Shown here: positions 35,482 through 44,365 of the stretch, in pieces | Position numbering within the stretch: position 1 is the first letter of the stretch | How the letters are laid out: each line of letters starts with the position of its first letter | Origin: G965250275 sp965250275 | GTDB lineage: Bacteria; Pseudomonadota; Alphaproteobacteria; Rhodobacterales; Rhodobacteraceae | NCBI GenBank assembly: GCA_965250275.1 | Contig: OZ252297.1 | Coordinates: 3,348,001-3,412,000, forward strand | Length of the DNA stretch: 64,000 nucleotides | Reading direction: 5' to 3' | Made by a program: the position numbers and the translations under genes | Notes under the pieces: generated by a model | Databases searched by the model: none | The model's input: only the letters and a program-made list of their open reading frames with translations | Told to the model about the DNA's origin: nothing

Positions 35482-37110
35482 TTACGCCGCATGTTCATCT
35501 TGGCTCTGGACCGGCACGCAAGGGCGCAGCTTGGAAACGACCGGAAGCAAACGCTCCAATTTTTCAACCGGTTCCGCCGCCGCGACATAGCGATCCCGGC
35601 GCAGGACCAGACCATGTTCAATGTAAGCGCGATGGGGGTGAGCAGACAGAAATCTGCTTTGATCCCGGACGATGACGAATTCTGCATGCGCCGGTTTCAC
35701 ATCCTCCGGCGTGATCCCAATAACCGCTGCGCCAACGTCGCGAAACTTCCGGAGCACGTCAGAACTCACAACCAGATCGGGCGCTTTTGCATAGACGAGA
35801 AGAACCGGCTGGTCTGGCAAAACAGTATCCAGCAGGCGGTACCCGCGATCGGTCATCTCGACAATGGGCTGCGGGAACATCTGTCCCACAATCGAGGTCT
35901 TCCGCGAGCTGCCGTCGGGCCAGATCAAACCTTCTTCGAACCGCGGCTTGGGCTTGTACTTCATCTGCGCAAAGTAATCCCGGGCCGGAGGGTAGAGTCG
36001 AAGCAGCCGAAAAGCGGACCGGGTGAGCGCCCCCTGCAGTCTTGACGCAGGCATCATGACCTGGCCCATCCGAAGGGCCAATTCAATCAAGGACCATGCA
36101 TGTGGTTTGCGTTCCGTTTGATAGCTCTGAAGCAACTGCTCCGCTGATCCGGGAGCCGCACCCAAAGCTTCTGCGAGCTTCCAAGACAGATTGTGGACGT
36201 CTCTCACCCCGCTGTTCATGCCTTGCCCGGCGAAGGGCGGGGTCAGATGCGCCGCGTCACCAGCCAGGAACACGCGGTCCTTTCGCCAGGTCTCTGCGAT
36301 CCGTGCGTGAAACGTGTAGACCTGCGCCCGCCGGACCTCCTCGTCGGCGTCAGGTCCAACGGCCGCCAGAAGGCGGCGCACATTGTCGGGCCGGATTGCT
36401 TCCTCCTGATCTTCACCCGGGTGGAGCATAAACTCGTAGCGACGAATACCGCCCGGACCGGGCAAAGTAATACCGGGGCGGGCCGGATCGCAGAACACCT
36501 CGGTGTGAAAGCCACGATTTCTTGTCGTGAAGAGATCGATGATCAGCCAAGGTTCTTTGAATGAAGAACCAACAAGCTTGATCCCGAGCGTCTTTCTGAT
36601 TGTCGATTTCGCACCGTCACAAGCGACCAGGTATTTGCTACGAATTTCGTAAGGGTCATCTTCGCCGGATTGAACGATGACGGACACCCCGTCTTTGTCC
36701 TGCTCGAACGAGAGCATTTCCGTGTTGTAGCGCGCGGTCACATCCTCAAAACGCGCCACCTTTTCGCGCAGCAGACCCTCATATTCTGGCTGATCGAACG
36801 CGTTTCGTTTGTCGAAGCCAAACTCCTTGGCAAATGGCTTCACCTCAGCAAATGCACATCCGGTGGGTCCGCGATAAATGGAACCGTAGCCCTTCGTCGT
36901 AATCGCTCCGACCTCTTCGTCCAGACCGGCGGCCTGAAGGACCCGCATGCTTTCATCATCGATCGAAACCGCCCGCGGTGCTGTCACGCTGGTGGTGTTG
37001 CGTTCGATCAGGACTGTCTTGATGCCGCCCATGGCACCAAGCAGATTGGCCATCAAAAGACCCGCCGGGCCTGCCCCCACAATGGTGATATCCGTGATGT
37101 GGGTGTCCAA
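35482..37110 (-). CDS. FAD-dependent aromatic monooxygenase (MhpA-like)
   Basis: The protein has 542 residues. It starts at TTG 37110 behind a strong GGGAGG ribosome site. Motifs: Rossmann ITIVGAGPAGLLMANLLGAM, DG motif VACDGAKSTIRKTLG, and GD motif VFLAGDAAHLTPPFAGQGMN. These mark a class A flavin hydroxylase of the 3-(3-hydroxyphenyl)propionate hydroxylase group, with a C-terminal thioredoxin-like tail. It would add OH to a phenolic ring with NAD(P)H and oxygen. It is the last gene of a leftward operon with the hydrolase and dioxygenase. Confidence 0.9.
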   Translation of the reverse strand: MDTHITDITIVGAGPAGLLMANLLGAMGGIKTVLIERNTTSVTAPRAVSIDDESMRVLQAAGLDEEVGAITTKGYGSIYRGPTGCAFAEVKPFAKEFGFDKRNAFDQPEYEGLLREKVARFEDVTARYNTEMLSFEQDKDGVSVIVQSGEDDPYEIRSKYLVACDGAKSTIRKTLGIKLVGSSFKEPWLIIDLFTTRNRGFHTEVFCDPARPGITLPGPGGIRRYEFMLHPGEDQEEAIRPDNVRRLLAAVGPDADEEVRRAQVYTFHARIAETWRKDRVFLAGDAAHLTPPFAGQGMNSGVRDVHNLSWKLAEALGAAPGSAEQLLQSYQTERKPHAWSLIELALRMGQVMMPASRLQGALTRSAFRLLRLYPPARDYFAQMKYKPKPRFEEGLIWPDGSSRKTSIVGQMFPQPIVEMTDRGYRLLDTVLPDQPVLLVYAKAPDLVVSSDVLRKFRDVGAAVIGITPEDVKPAHAEFVIVRDQSRFLSAHPHRAYIEHGLVLRRDRYVAAAEPVEKLERLLPVVSKLRPCVPVQSQDEHAA

Positions 37111-37131
37111 TGCGCCCTCCCAGAGTCCTGT

Positions 37132-37983
37132 TCAGGTCTCTGCGGCAATGCGGTTGCGCAAGGTGCCGACGACGCCAATGTCGACCTCGACCAAATCGCC
37201 CGGGAACATGAACACCTGAGGGTCGCGCTTGTTGCCGACCCCGCCAGGCGTCCCCGTTACAATCACGTCGCCGGGCGAAAGCGGTGTAAAGTGGGAGCAG
37301 TAGCTGATCAGCGTATCAATCGGGAACAGCAGGTCGGCCAGCGTTGCCTCCTGCATCACTTGACCGTTCAGACGCGTTTGGATGGGCAGTTTACGGTAGT
37401 CGCCGACTTCGTCTGGCGTCACCAGATAGGGTCCGAACGCGCCGGTTCCGGGAAAGGTTTTTCCGGGCAGAAACTGGAAGGTGTGAAGTTGCCAATCCCG
37501 GATGGAGCCCTCGTTGTAGCATGAGTACCCGGCGATGTGGCTCATCGCATCTTCTTCGGTGATGCGGTATCCCCCGCGCCCAATGACAACGGCCAGTTCG
37601 CCTTCATAGTCGAAGCGATCCGAGATATCGGGTTTGATCATGTGCTGACCGTGCGCGACCTGACTGTCGGGATATCGGGCAAACACCGTTGGGTGATCGA
37701 CATCCGGGCGGCCGGTCTCCTTTTTGTGCGAAAGGTAGTTCAGCCCGATACACAGGATCTTGGCCGGGTCAGGGATGGTCGGCAGCAGGGTGACATTGCC
37801 GACCGATAGGTCCGGCTTGCGCGTTTCGACAAAGGCAGCCGCCTCACCCAGCAGGTCCCCTGCAATGGCCTGTTTGAGCGAACAGACACCGGGTTTCAGT
37901 TTTTCGGTGAGGTCAACAATGCCGCCTTCTACCACGGCGCCAAAGCCGGTCCGGCCTTGCTTTGAGTACGAGAGGAACTTCAT
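37132..37983 (-). CDS. Fumarylacetoacetate hydrolase family protein
   Basis: The protein has 283 residues. Family motifs include ILCIGLNYLSHKKE, the metal-ligand run DYEGELAVVIGRGG and TGTPGGVG near the C terminus. Members cleave C-C bonds in ring-fission products or hydrate dienoates. Placement between a ring hydroxylase and a ring-cleavage dioxygenase supports the step after meta cleavage. Confidence 0.9.
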   Translation of the reverse strand: MKFLSYSKQGRTGFGAVVEGGIVDLTEKLKPGVCSLKQAIAGDLLGEAAAFVETRKPDLSVGNVTLLPTIPDPAKILCIGLNYLSHKKETGRPDVDHPTVFARYPDSQVAHGQHMIKPDISDRFDYEGELAVVIGRGGYRITEEDAMSHIAGYSCYNEGSIRDWQLHTFQFLPGKTFPGTGAFGPYLVTPDEVGDYRKLPIQTRLNGQVMQEATLADLLFPIDTLISYCSHFTPLSPGDVIVTGTPGGVGNKRDPQVFMFPGDLVEVDIGVVGTLRNRIAAET

Positions 37984-38016
37984 GGTCTGTGTTCTTTCAT
38001 TTGCCTGAGCATTGCA

Positions 38017-38856
38017 TTAGGCCCGCAGGAAACCCGGTCCCCAAAGGTTGGTAGTACGCTCTTCCAAAGGCCAATCCTGCGTTTCGCGGTCGTGTATGAC
38101 CTCCAGCTCCGCAGAAATTTCAATCTTGTTGCCGTCCACGTCTTTGATGAAGGCGAAGAGATTGTTGCCCGGGCCGTGTCGGCCGGGCCCCCAGATGACC
38201 TTTATGTCATGCGCTGCCCAGTGATCGCAAAAATCGCGGATAAGGGCCCAGTCTCCCACCTCGTAGCTGTGATGGTCGATCCCCTGCTCGCTTGTTTTGA
38301 AACAGGCGAGCGTGTGATGTTCATGGTTTGAAGTCGACCAAAATGTCTTCAGCTCACCTGCGTCATCGGTCACGGTATCGGTCACCTGAAACCCCAGCAT
38401 TTCCGAGTAGAACGCGATCATCGCACGCACATCGGTCGATGCGAATGTCAGATGCTGAATTGGCCCATGAAGCCCATCGGAATGGGGTGCCGTGTCCCTC
38501 GAAAGCCCGAAGCAGATCAGGTTGCCATCCGGATCTTCAACGGCAAACGCGTCATCCCCGAAGTAACTGGATGGGCTTTGCTGGACTTCGATACCCGCCG
38601 AGGCGATATGCGACCTGAAACCTTCAAGGCCTTTCGCATCTTTCAGGGCGAAACCCGCGTAACCCAGTTTTTTGCTCTTGCCGCTTGCGATTTCAACACG
38701 GCGACCCGGCCCCGTGAGGCGCCAAAGATCAGCGGAGACCTGATCTGCGCGCATGTCCATAGCCATGGCGTAAAACTGGGCAAGTTCGGCTGGATTTTCG
38801 CTCTGCAAAGAGATGTGATGCAAGTAGGCACGCGCCTGCACTGCTGTAAGTTTCAT
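38017..38856 (-). CDS. VOC-family extradiol ring-cleavage dioxygenase
   Basis: The protein has 279 residues from the ATG at 38856 (AAGAGG ribosome site; a GTG-started frame from 38877 has none). Two vicinal-oxygen-chelate domains are present. The iron ligands are His135 (GPIQHLTF), His195 or 196 (IDHHSYEV) and Glu246 (GNKIEIS), the His-His-Glu set of type I extradiol enzymes. It probably opens a catechol-type ring made by the hydroxylase in the same operon. It is first in that operon and divergent from the IclR gene. Confidence 0.88.
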   Translation of the reverse strand: MKLTAVQARAYLHHISLQSENPAELAQFYAMAMDMRADQVSADLWRLTGPGRRVEIASGKSKKLGYAGFALKDAKGLEGFRSHIASAGIEVQQSPSSYFGDDAFAVEDPDGNLICFGLSRDTAPHSDGLHGPIQHLTFASTDVRAMIAFYSEMLGFQVTDTVTDDAGELKTFWSTSNHEHHTLACFKTSEQGIDHHSYEVGDWALIRDFCDHWAAHDIKVIWGPGRHGPGNNLFAFIKDVDGNKIEISAELEVIHDRETQDWPLEERTTNLWGPGFLRA

Positions 38857-39284
38857 TTCAACCTCTTGAGGTGGCACGTTGTTGCCCGTTTTTATCGTTT
38901 TTTGATAATTTCGTAGTTTCTCTTACATGTAAATGGTGAATTTCGAGAATACAGTCGTTTTTTGCAAGGTTTGGGGCTAAACTGCGGTCAGTGCGCTGCC
39001 CGGTCACAACCGGTGACCGCGTCAAAGGGGAACAACGTGCTCGGTGACAGCAAAGCGATGCGTTTTCGAAACGGTTTGCAAAGAATGGAGGAAGGGCGCC
39101 GTGCGCGCGGTCAGATCTCTGATATTCAACCACTGTTTGCTCAATCGCACTGCAGGGCACCAAAGAGGCGATTGGCTTCGCAAACGAGGTTGGCTTGCAG
39201 GCTCCCGTCTGGTCCAGCGTTGTTGGCCTTTAACATGTGCGGTTCCAAAGCGGACGCTCAAGAAACTGAAAGACGATACGACGC
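38857..39284. other. 428-base divergent promoter region, no gene seen
   Basis: It lies between the dioxygenase (leftward) and iclR (rightward). It contains the shared element at 38889-38908 and a 7-base inverted repeat CGGTCAC-N5-GTGACCG at 39001-39019. Open frames in it lack ribosome sites and recognisable content. Confidence 0.65.
38889..38908 (-). promoter_or_regulatory. Candidate IclR-regulon element, copy 1
   Basis: On the plus strand the site is TTTTT-ATCG-TTTTTT-GATAA, 33 bases upstream of the dioxygenase start. It matches the element at 43239-43258 in 17 of 20 bases, including all of TTTTT and GATAA at the ends. Confidence 0.55.
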
Positions 39285-40040
39285 ATGGCTGGTTTAGATC
39301 GCTTCCTATCAGTGCTCAGATGCTTCGACGAAGAAAGACCCAACCGCACCGTTTCAGAACTGGCCGAAGAGTTGGCCGTGCCCGGAAGCACGGTGTATCG
39401 AACGGTTCGGGAACTGGTCTCCCATGGATTTCTGGAGCCGGCCAACGAAGCGCATTACAGGTTAGGGTCTGCCTTCATTGAATTTGACAGAATGGTGCGC
39501 CGGACAGATCCGCTTGGCCGGATTGGCACACAGTTCCTTCGGAACCTTCTGACGGAGCTAAAACTGCCATGCGTGGTGATGCTGGCCAGGCTCTATGACG
39601 ACCGGGTCATGTGCACGGTTGACGAACGCAACGATGCGCAAGGCATTCCCACGAGTTTCCAGCGCGGTCGCCCGATGCCGCTAATCAAAGGCTCCACGTC
39701 AAAGGCGATCCTTGCGCAACTGCCCAGCCGGAAGCTCAAAAAGCTCCTGTCGGATGGAGAAAGCGAAGAAGAGCTTTCGAAACTCAAAGAGGAACTGACG
39801 GTGATCCGCAAACGCGGTTATTGTATCACCAGAGGGGAAGTCGACGATGGCCTGGCGGGGATTTCCGTCCCGATCAATTGCCCCGAGCTTGCCATTTCGG
39901 CTTGTGTCAGTGTTGTAATGCGGCAGGTCGATCTGGACCCAGAAACCGAGCGACGCATCGTCCTGATCCTTGTCTCTTCGGGAGACATGCTGACCCAGGC
40001 GCTGAGGGAAATCGGTCAAGAACACGAAAGCGCGTCGTAA
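39285..40040 (+). CDS. IclR family transcriptional regulator
   Basis: The protein has 251 residues. The winged-helix domain is at the N terminus (RTVSELAEELAVPGSTVYRT, RELVSHGFLEP). The effector domain contains TRGEVDDGLAGISVPI, the usual IclR motif. Members commonly control aromatic degradation. It sits in the middle of the aromatic locus, divergent from the first dioxygenase operon and convergent with the TRAP permease operon. Confidence 0.92.
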   Translation: MAGLDRFLSVLRCFDEERPNRTVSELAEELAVPGSTVYRTVRELVSHGFLEPANEAHYRLGSAFIEFDRMVRRTDPLGRIGTQFLRNLLTELKLPCVVMLARLYDDRVMCTVDERNDAQGIPTSFQRGRPMPLIKGSTSKAILAQLPSRKLKKLLSDGESEEELSKLKEELTVIRKRGYCITRGEVDDGLAGISVPINCPELAISACVSVVMRQVDLDPETERRIVLILVSSGDMLTQALREIGQEHESAS

Positions 40041-40255
40041 GGCGGTGATTCTGGAAAGCCGCTATTCGCGGTGTCGCGCCAGCCTGGAGATCACCGCTCG
40101 GTTGCGCAGTCTTTAGAGCGACAGTCCCCAACCGTGTCTAGGGCTTAGTTTGCGGGCGCTCTCGGCGCGATCGGCCCTGCCCCTGCGAAAACTTGAGTTA
40201 GATATTGGCGACATCGATCAAAAGGACCCTTCTCCACTCGATAAGACGAAGCACC

Positions 40256-41569
40256 CTAAAGCCTGAGCAAGAACAAAGTGATGCTGGGGAAAGCAAACAG
40301 GATCGCCACCCGCACAAAGTCACTCAGAAGAAAGGGCAGCACACCCTTGAATGTATCCGCGATCCGGACGTCCCCGGCCATCTTGTTGATAATGAAAACG
40401 TTCATGCCAACCGGTGGCGTGATCAACCCAACCTCGACCACGATCAGCGTCAAAATGCCGAACCAGATCGCAACTTCCTCGACTGACATCCCAAAATCCA
40501 TGCCCGATATCATTGGAAAAAACACCGGTATGGTCAGCAGGATCATCGCCATGCTGTCCATCAGACAGCCCAGAAAGACATAGATCACCAGAATACAGGC
40601 AACGACAAACAGTGGCGAAAACTGCGCAGCATCCACATACGCCGCAAGTTCGTAGGGCAGCCGGGTCAGCGCGATGAAGGCGTTGAAGAACTCTGCACCG
40701 AGAAGCACAAGAAAGATCATCCCGGTGGTCACCGCCGTGTTCTGAATGACATCCATCAGAGCCGACCAGCCAAATTTGCGACTGAACATGGCCAAAAGGC
40801 CGGTGCCGGTCGCTCCAACTGCGGCTCCCTCGGTTGGCGTGAAAATCCCGCCATAGATGCCGCCCAGCATGACCACAAAAATCAGGACGATGTGCCAGAT
40901 GCCGCCTAACAGTTTCAGCCGTTCAGCCATGGGCACCCGGGCGGCCTCTCTGCCGGCGCCGGGAACGATACGCGCGAAAATGGCAATCACGAGCATATAG
41001 CCGATGGCCGCAAGCACGCCAGGCACCATAGCCGCAAGGAACATCTTGGCGATGTTTTGCTCGGTCAGGATCGAATAGATGATCAGGATAACGGAAGGCG
41101 GAATGAGAATGCCCAGCGTGCCTCCGGCAGCGAGCGCGCCGGTGCTCAGAGAGCCCGAATAGCCCAGCCGCCTCAGCTCGGGCAAAGCGACTTTTCCCAT
41201 CGTCGCTGCGGTGGCCAGCGATGATCCGCATATGGCGCCAAAGCCAGCGCAGGCGCCGACCGCCGCCATGGCGACCCCGCCTTTGCGATGCCCAAGACAG
41301 GCACTGGCAAACCTGAAGAGCGCGCCGCTCATACCTGCGCGAGAGGCAAAGTTCCCCATCAGCAGGAAGAGCGGAATGACCGATAGCTCATAGTTTGAAA
41401 AAAGATAGAAAGCGCTGGATTTGGCCTGGCTCATGATCGGCAACCAGCCGGCGATGTAAGCCGTCCCACCTGCGCCGACCAGGAGCATGCCGAGCCCGAT
41501 TGGGACCCGCAACGCCAGCAAGACGAACAGGATTGGGAAGGCAATCACGCCCAGGGTCAGCCTGTCCAT
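40256..41569 (-). CDS. TRAP transporter large permease (DctM type)
   Basis: The protein has 437 residues with many hydrophobic segments. Family motifs are SVIPLFLLMGNFASRAGMSG, GTLGILIPPSVILIIYS and LITPPVGMNVFI. It completes the TRAP importer of the aromatic locus. The gap to the small permease is 6 bases, so the two are coupled. Confidence 0.94.
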   Translation of the reverse strand: MDRLTLGVIAFPILFVLLALRVPIGLGMLLVGAGGTAYIAGWLPIMSQAKSSAFYLFSNYELSVIPLFLLMGNFASRAGMSGALFRFASACLGHRKGGVAMAAVGACAGFGAICGSSLATAATMGKVALPELRRLGYSGSLSTGALAAGGTLGILIPPSVILIIYSILTEQNIAKMFLAAMVPGVLAAIGYMLVIAIFARIVPGAGREAARVPMAERLKLLGGIWHIVLIFVVMLGGIYGGIFTPTEGAAVGATGTGLLAMFSRKFGWSALMDVIQNTAVTTGMIFLVLLGAEFFNAFIALTRLPYELAAYVDAAQFSPLFVVACILVIYVFLGCLMDSMAMILLTIPVFFPMISGMDFGMSVEEVAIWFGILTLIVVEVGLITPPVGMNVFIINKMAGDVRIADTFKGVLPFLLSDFVRVAILFAFPSITLFLLRL

Positions 41570-41575
41570 GATCGG

Positions 41576-42097
41576 TTACCGCCCCATGGCTCTGTTGAAA
41601 CTGATGACGCTGGTATAGGCGCAGGTCACGGCCAGCACACCAAAGGAGATCACAACCGGCACAAAGGCAATCCAGACAGGAAACTGCAGCAGCATTGTTG
41701 TCTCCGCATAGGACAGCATGTCCTGAGCCCCGAAAATCATTCGCCAGAAAATAAAGGCGGAGACGCATGCAAAGACCAACGAACTGATCGCATCCAACAA
41801 GGCGTTCGATTTCCGGCTGAAATTTTGGGTCACAAAGTCTACGATCACGTTGCCCGCACGGAACTGACACAAGGGAAAGAACGAGGCCACAGCGGCGGCA
41901 CATCCAACCTCTACCAGCTCAAAGTCTCCCAAGAGCGGGCTGCCGAAAAAGTAACGCCCAATGATGGAGGCGACGTTGATGGCGACAACGGCCATCAGAA
42001 CCAGCCCCCCCATCGCAGCAAGTGAGACAACGACCTTTTCAAGAAAACGCCCGAACCTGTCGTTCGGGCGCTGAAAGGTCTCTACGTAGTCAGCCAA
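41576..42097 (-). CDS. TRAP transporter small permease (DctQ type)
   Basis: The protein has 173 residues and four hydrophobic segments. DctQ features include VINVASIIGRYFFGSPLLGDFE and FCQFRAGNVIVDFVTQNF-like content. It appears to start at TTG 42097, 3 bases after the stop of the binding-protein gene; no better start exists near the N terminus, so translation may be coupled. Confidence 0.9.
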   Translation of the reverse strand: MADYVETFQRPNDRFGRFLEKVVVSLAAMGGLVLMAVVAINVASIIGRYFFGSPLLGDFELVEVGCAAAVASFFPLCQFRAGNVIVDFVTQNFSRKSNALLDAISSLVFACVSAFIFWRMIFGAQDMLSYAETTMLLQFPVWIAFVPVVISFGVLAVTCAYTSVISFNRAMGR

Positions 42098-42100
42098 GGT

Positions 42101-43132
42101 TTACTGCGCTTCGTATTTGGCGATCAGATCGCGCGCTTCCTGAACCAGCGCGGCACCATCCAGGCCTTTCTCATTCGCCTGTTCAATCCAGGCCTCAATG
42201 ACCTGATCACCAACGGCCTTCATCTCGGCCAGAGCTTCGCCATCCATTTCGTGGAACGTACCCCCCGCATCGGCAGCCATTTGTCTGGCGGGTTCTTCAA
42301 ACCCGTCCCAGGCCTGTCCTGCGAACCTGGCCAGCTCCATCCCGGAGTTTGCATCGATAACCGCCTTCTGAGCATCGGTCATGTTTTCGTAGGCACTCTT
42401 GTTCATCACAAACAGGAAGACAGCTGTATAGAACCCGCGGTCTCCGGCAGCCGTTGTGTGCATATTGGTCAGTTCATGCAGTTTGAACGGAGGCATGATT
42501 TCCCAGGGCACAACCATACCGTCGATGACCCCCTTTGACAGCGAAGGGGCCACAGCGGGAACAGGCATGCCGACCGGGGTCGCACCCAACTCCCCCAGCA
42601 ATTGCGTCGTCACTCGCGTGGGGCCGCGCATTTTCAAGCCGGCCAGATCGTCCTTGGACCTGATCAGCGTTTCCTTGGTATGAAACTTGCCCGGCGCGTG
42701 AACGTGAACCGCAAGAACCTTGTAGTCCTCAAGCTCGTCAGCTGCGGTAGTTTCCGCAAACTCCATCACAGCCTGCGAGGTGATTTCGGCACTTGCCGCC
42801 ATGAAGGGAAGTTCAAAAACTTCGAGCTTGGAGAAACGACCTGGCGAGTAACCGGCAACCGTCCACGTGACATCGACCACACCTTCGCGCACCTGGTCGA
42901 TCAGTTGTGGTGGCTTTCCTCCCAGCTGCATGGTCCCGTACATCTCGACATTGATTTCGCCGTCTGACTGCTCATTGACGCGGTCAGCCCAGACCTGCGC
43001 GAATTTCGCATTCTGGTTCGCAGGCAGCGGCGCAAAGTTGTGATACTTCAGCGTGACCGGCTCCGCCATCGCAGTCATGCCTGCCCCTGCCGCAATCGCC
43101 GCCGCAACAGCGAATGTAGTGAGTCGTTTCAT
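42101..43132 (-). CDS. TRAP transporter substrate-binding protein (DctP type)
   Basis: The protein has 343 residues from the ATG at 43132 (GGGAGGGG-type ribosome site on the coding strand). The signal peptide MKRLTTFAVAAAIAAGAGMTAMA precedes a DctP domain (VTLKYHNFAPLPANQNAKF, LAGLKMRGPTRVT, KGVIDGMVVPWEIMPPF). By context the ligand is an aromatic carboxylate. Unlike the other three binding-protein genes here, no stem-loop follows: the next gene starts 3 bases on. Confidence 0.92.
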   Translation of the reverse strand: MKRLTTFAVAAAIAAGAGMTAMAEPVTLKYHNFAPLPANQNAKFAQVWADRVNEQSDGEINVEMYGTMQLGGKPPQLIDQVREGVVDVTWTVAGYSPGRFSKLEVFELPFMAASAEITSQAVMEFAETTAADELEDYKVLAVHVHAPGKFHTKETLIRSKDDLAGLKMRGPTRVTTQLLGELGATPVGMPVPAVAPSLSKGVIDGMVVPWEIMPPFKLHELTNMHTTAAGDRGFYTAVFLFVMNKSAYENMTDAQKAVIDANSGMELARFAGQAWDGFEEPARQMAADAGGTFHEMDGEALAEMKAVGDQVIEAWIEQANEKGLDGAALVQEARDLIAKYEAQ

Positions 43133-43238
43133 CAGGACCCCTCCCTTTAGTGGAACCTCTAAGTTGGCTCGCGAATGAAACGTCTTTCCGGACCAGATTT
43201 CAACAAGAAATGCACATTTCTCCAGTATGTTTTCACAT

Positions 43239-43258
43239 TTTTTCTCATTTTTCGATAA
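43239..43258. promoter_or_regulatory. Candidate IclR-regulon element, copy 2
   Basis: The plus strand reads TTTTT-CTCA-TTTTT-C-GATAA in the gap between the TRAP operon (start 43132) and the second dioxygenase gene (start 43360), about midway. It is 17/20 identical to the element at 38889-38908. Confidence 0.55.
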
Positions 43259-43359
43259 CATGGCATTCTATCAAGTTGTATTTTCCTGATTTTTGAAAGA
43301 TGGTTATTGCCGACGCGAACGGCCATCTGGCCGGGCAGGCAATGAAATCGAGGACGACA

Positions 43360-44331
43360 ATGGCTATCTGTGCGCTGGGTTACTTGGGTGTCAGATCGAA
43401 TCGCCTGGAAGACTGGGGCACCTTTGCCGGGAACCTCCTGGGCATGCAGAAAGTCGACGCCGGGGGCAGCAATCTGAGCTTTCGTATGGACGACCGAAAG
43501 CAAAGGTTGGTTGTCGCAAACGAGCCCGGCGATGCCCTCAGCTTTATGGGCTGGGAAGTCGATGCCCCCTCGGATCTGGAGAACTATGCCTCAAGACTCG
43601 ACGCCAATGGGATTGAAGTGACGCTTGGCACCCGCGAGATCGCAGACCGTCGCTTCGTCGACAGGTTGATCAGCTTTGACGATCCGGCCGGAAACCGACT
43701 CGAACTGTTCTATGGACCGCAGATCGACACCGATCCCTTCGAGCCCGGACGGCCCCATAGCGGCTTCAAGACCGGGCCGGTCGGCATGGGACACGCGGTA
43801 TTGCATGTCGAAGACCCTGCTCCGCTGGTCCACTTCTATGTGGACTTCCTGGACTTTCGCCTGAGCGACTATGGGATCAAACCCGTCCCGCTTTACTTCT
43901 TTCATGTGAATGGTCGGCACCACAGTTTCGCGTTGGTGGGCAGCGGGCAACGCGGATTTCATCACTTTATGATCGAGTTCAATACACTGGATGACGTCGG
44001 CCAGGGGCACGACCTTGCAATCGAAGACGACTTGATTGCTTACACGCTAGGGCGACATACGAACGACTGGATGACGTCGTTTTATGCCCGTTCCCCATCG
44101 GGGTTCTTCGTCGAAAACGGCTGGGGTGGCCGGATCATCGATCCCCAAACCTGGGAACCGCATGAAACCACGACGGGCCCCAGTTTCTGGGGGCACGACC
44201 GTCCCTATCTGCCGGAAGATGCGAGGCAAAAGTTCAAGAAGATGCGTCTGGAGCTGGCGGCGCAGGGCGTTCAGGCACCGCCGATTGTCGATTGCCCTTG
44301 GCTATATTCCGAAATCCTGAAGGCGCGCTGA
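43360..44331 (+). CDS. BphC-like extradiol dioxygenase (VOC family)
   Basis: The protein has 323 residues from the ATG at 43360 (GAGGACG upstream); earlier in-frame starts lack a site. Iron ligands are His145 (GMGHAVLHV), His201 or 202 (GFHHFMIEF) and Glu252 (GFFVENGW). They fall at nearly the positions of His146/His210/Glu260 in 2,3-dihydroxybiphenyl dioxygenase. It probably cleaves a substituted catechol. It is followed by a flavin hydroxylase gene after 34 bases. Confidence 0.9.
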   Translation: MAICALGYLGVRSNRLEDWGTFAGNLLGMQKVDAGGSNLSFRMDDRKQRLVVANEPGDALSFMGWEVDAPSDLENYASRLDANGIEVTLGTREIADRRFVDRLISFDDPAGNRLELFYGPQIDTDPFEPGRPHSGFKTGPVGMGHAVLHVEDPAPLVHFYVDFLDFRLSDYGIKPVPLYFFHVNGRHHSFALVGSGQRGFHHFMIEFNTLDDVGQGHDLAIEDDLIAYTLGRHTNDWMTSFYARSPSGFFVENGWGGRIIDPQTWEPHETTTGPSFWGHDRPYLPEDARQKFKKMRLELAAQGVQAPPIVDCPWLYSEILKAR

Positions 44332-44365
44332 CTCATGGTTTGTTGCGCATGGAGCTTTCCAAAAC

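Noticed and set aside
38962..39297. 111-codon frame in the divergent gap before iclR
   Set aside because: No ribosome site, Arg/Cys-rich composition and no family resemblance; it covers the promoter of iclR.
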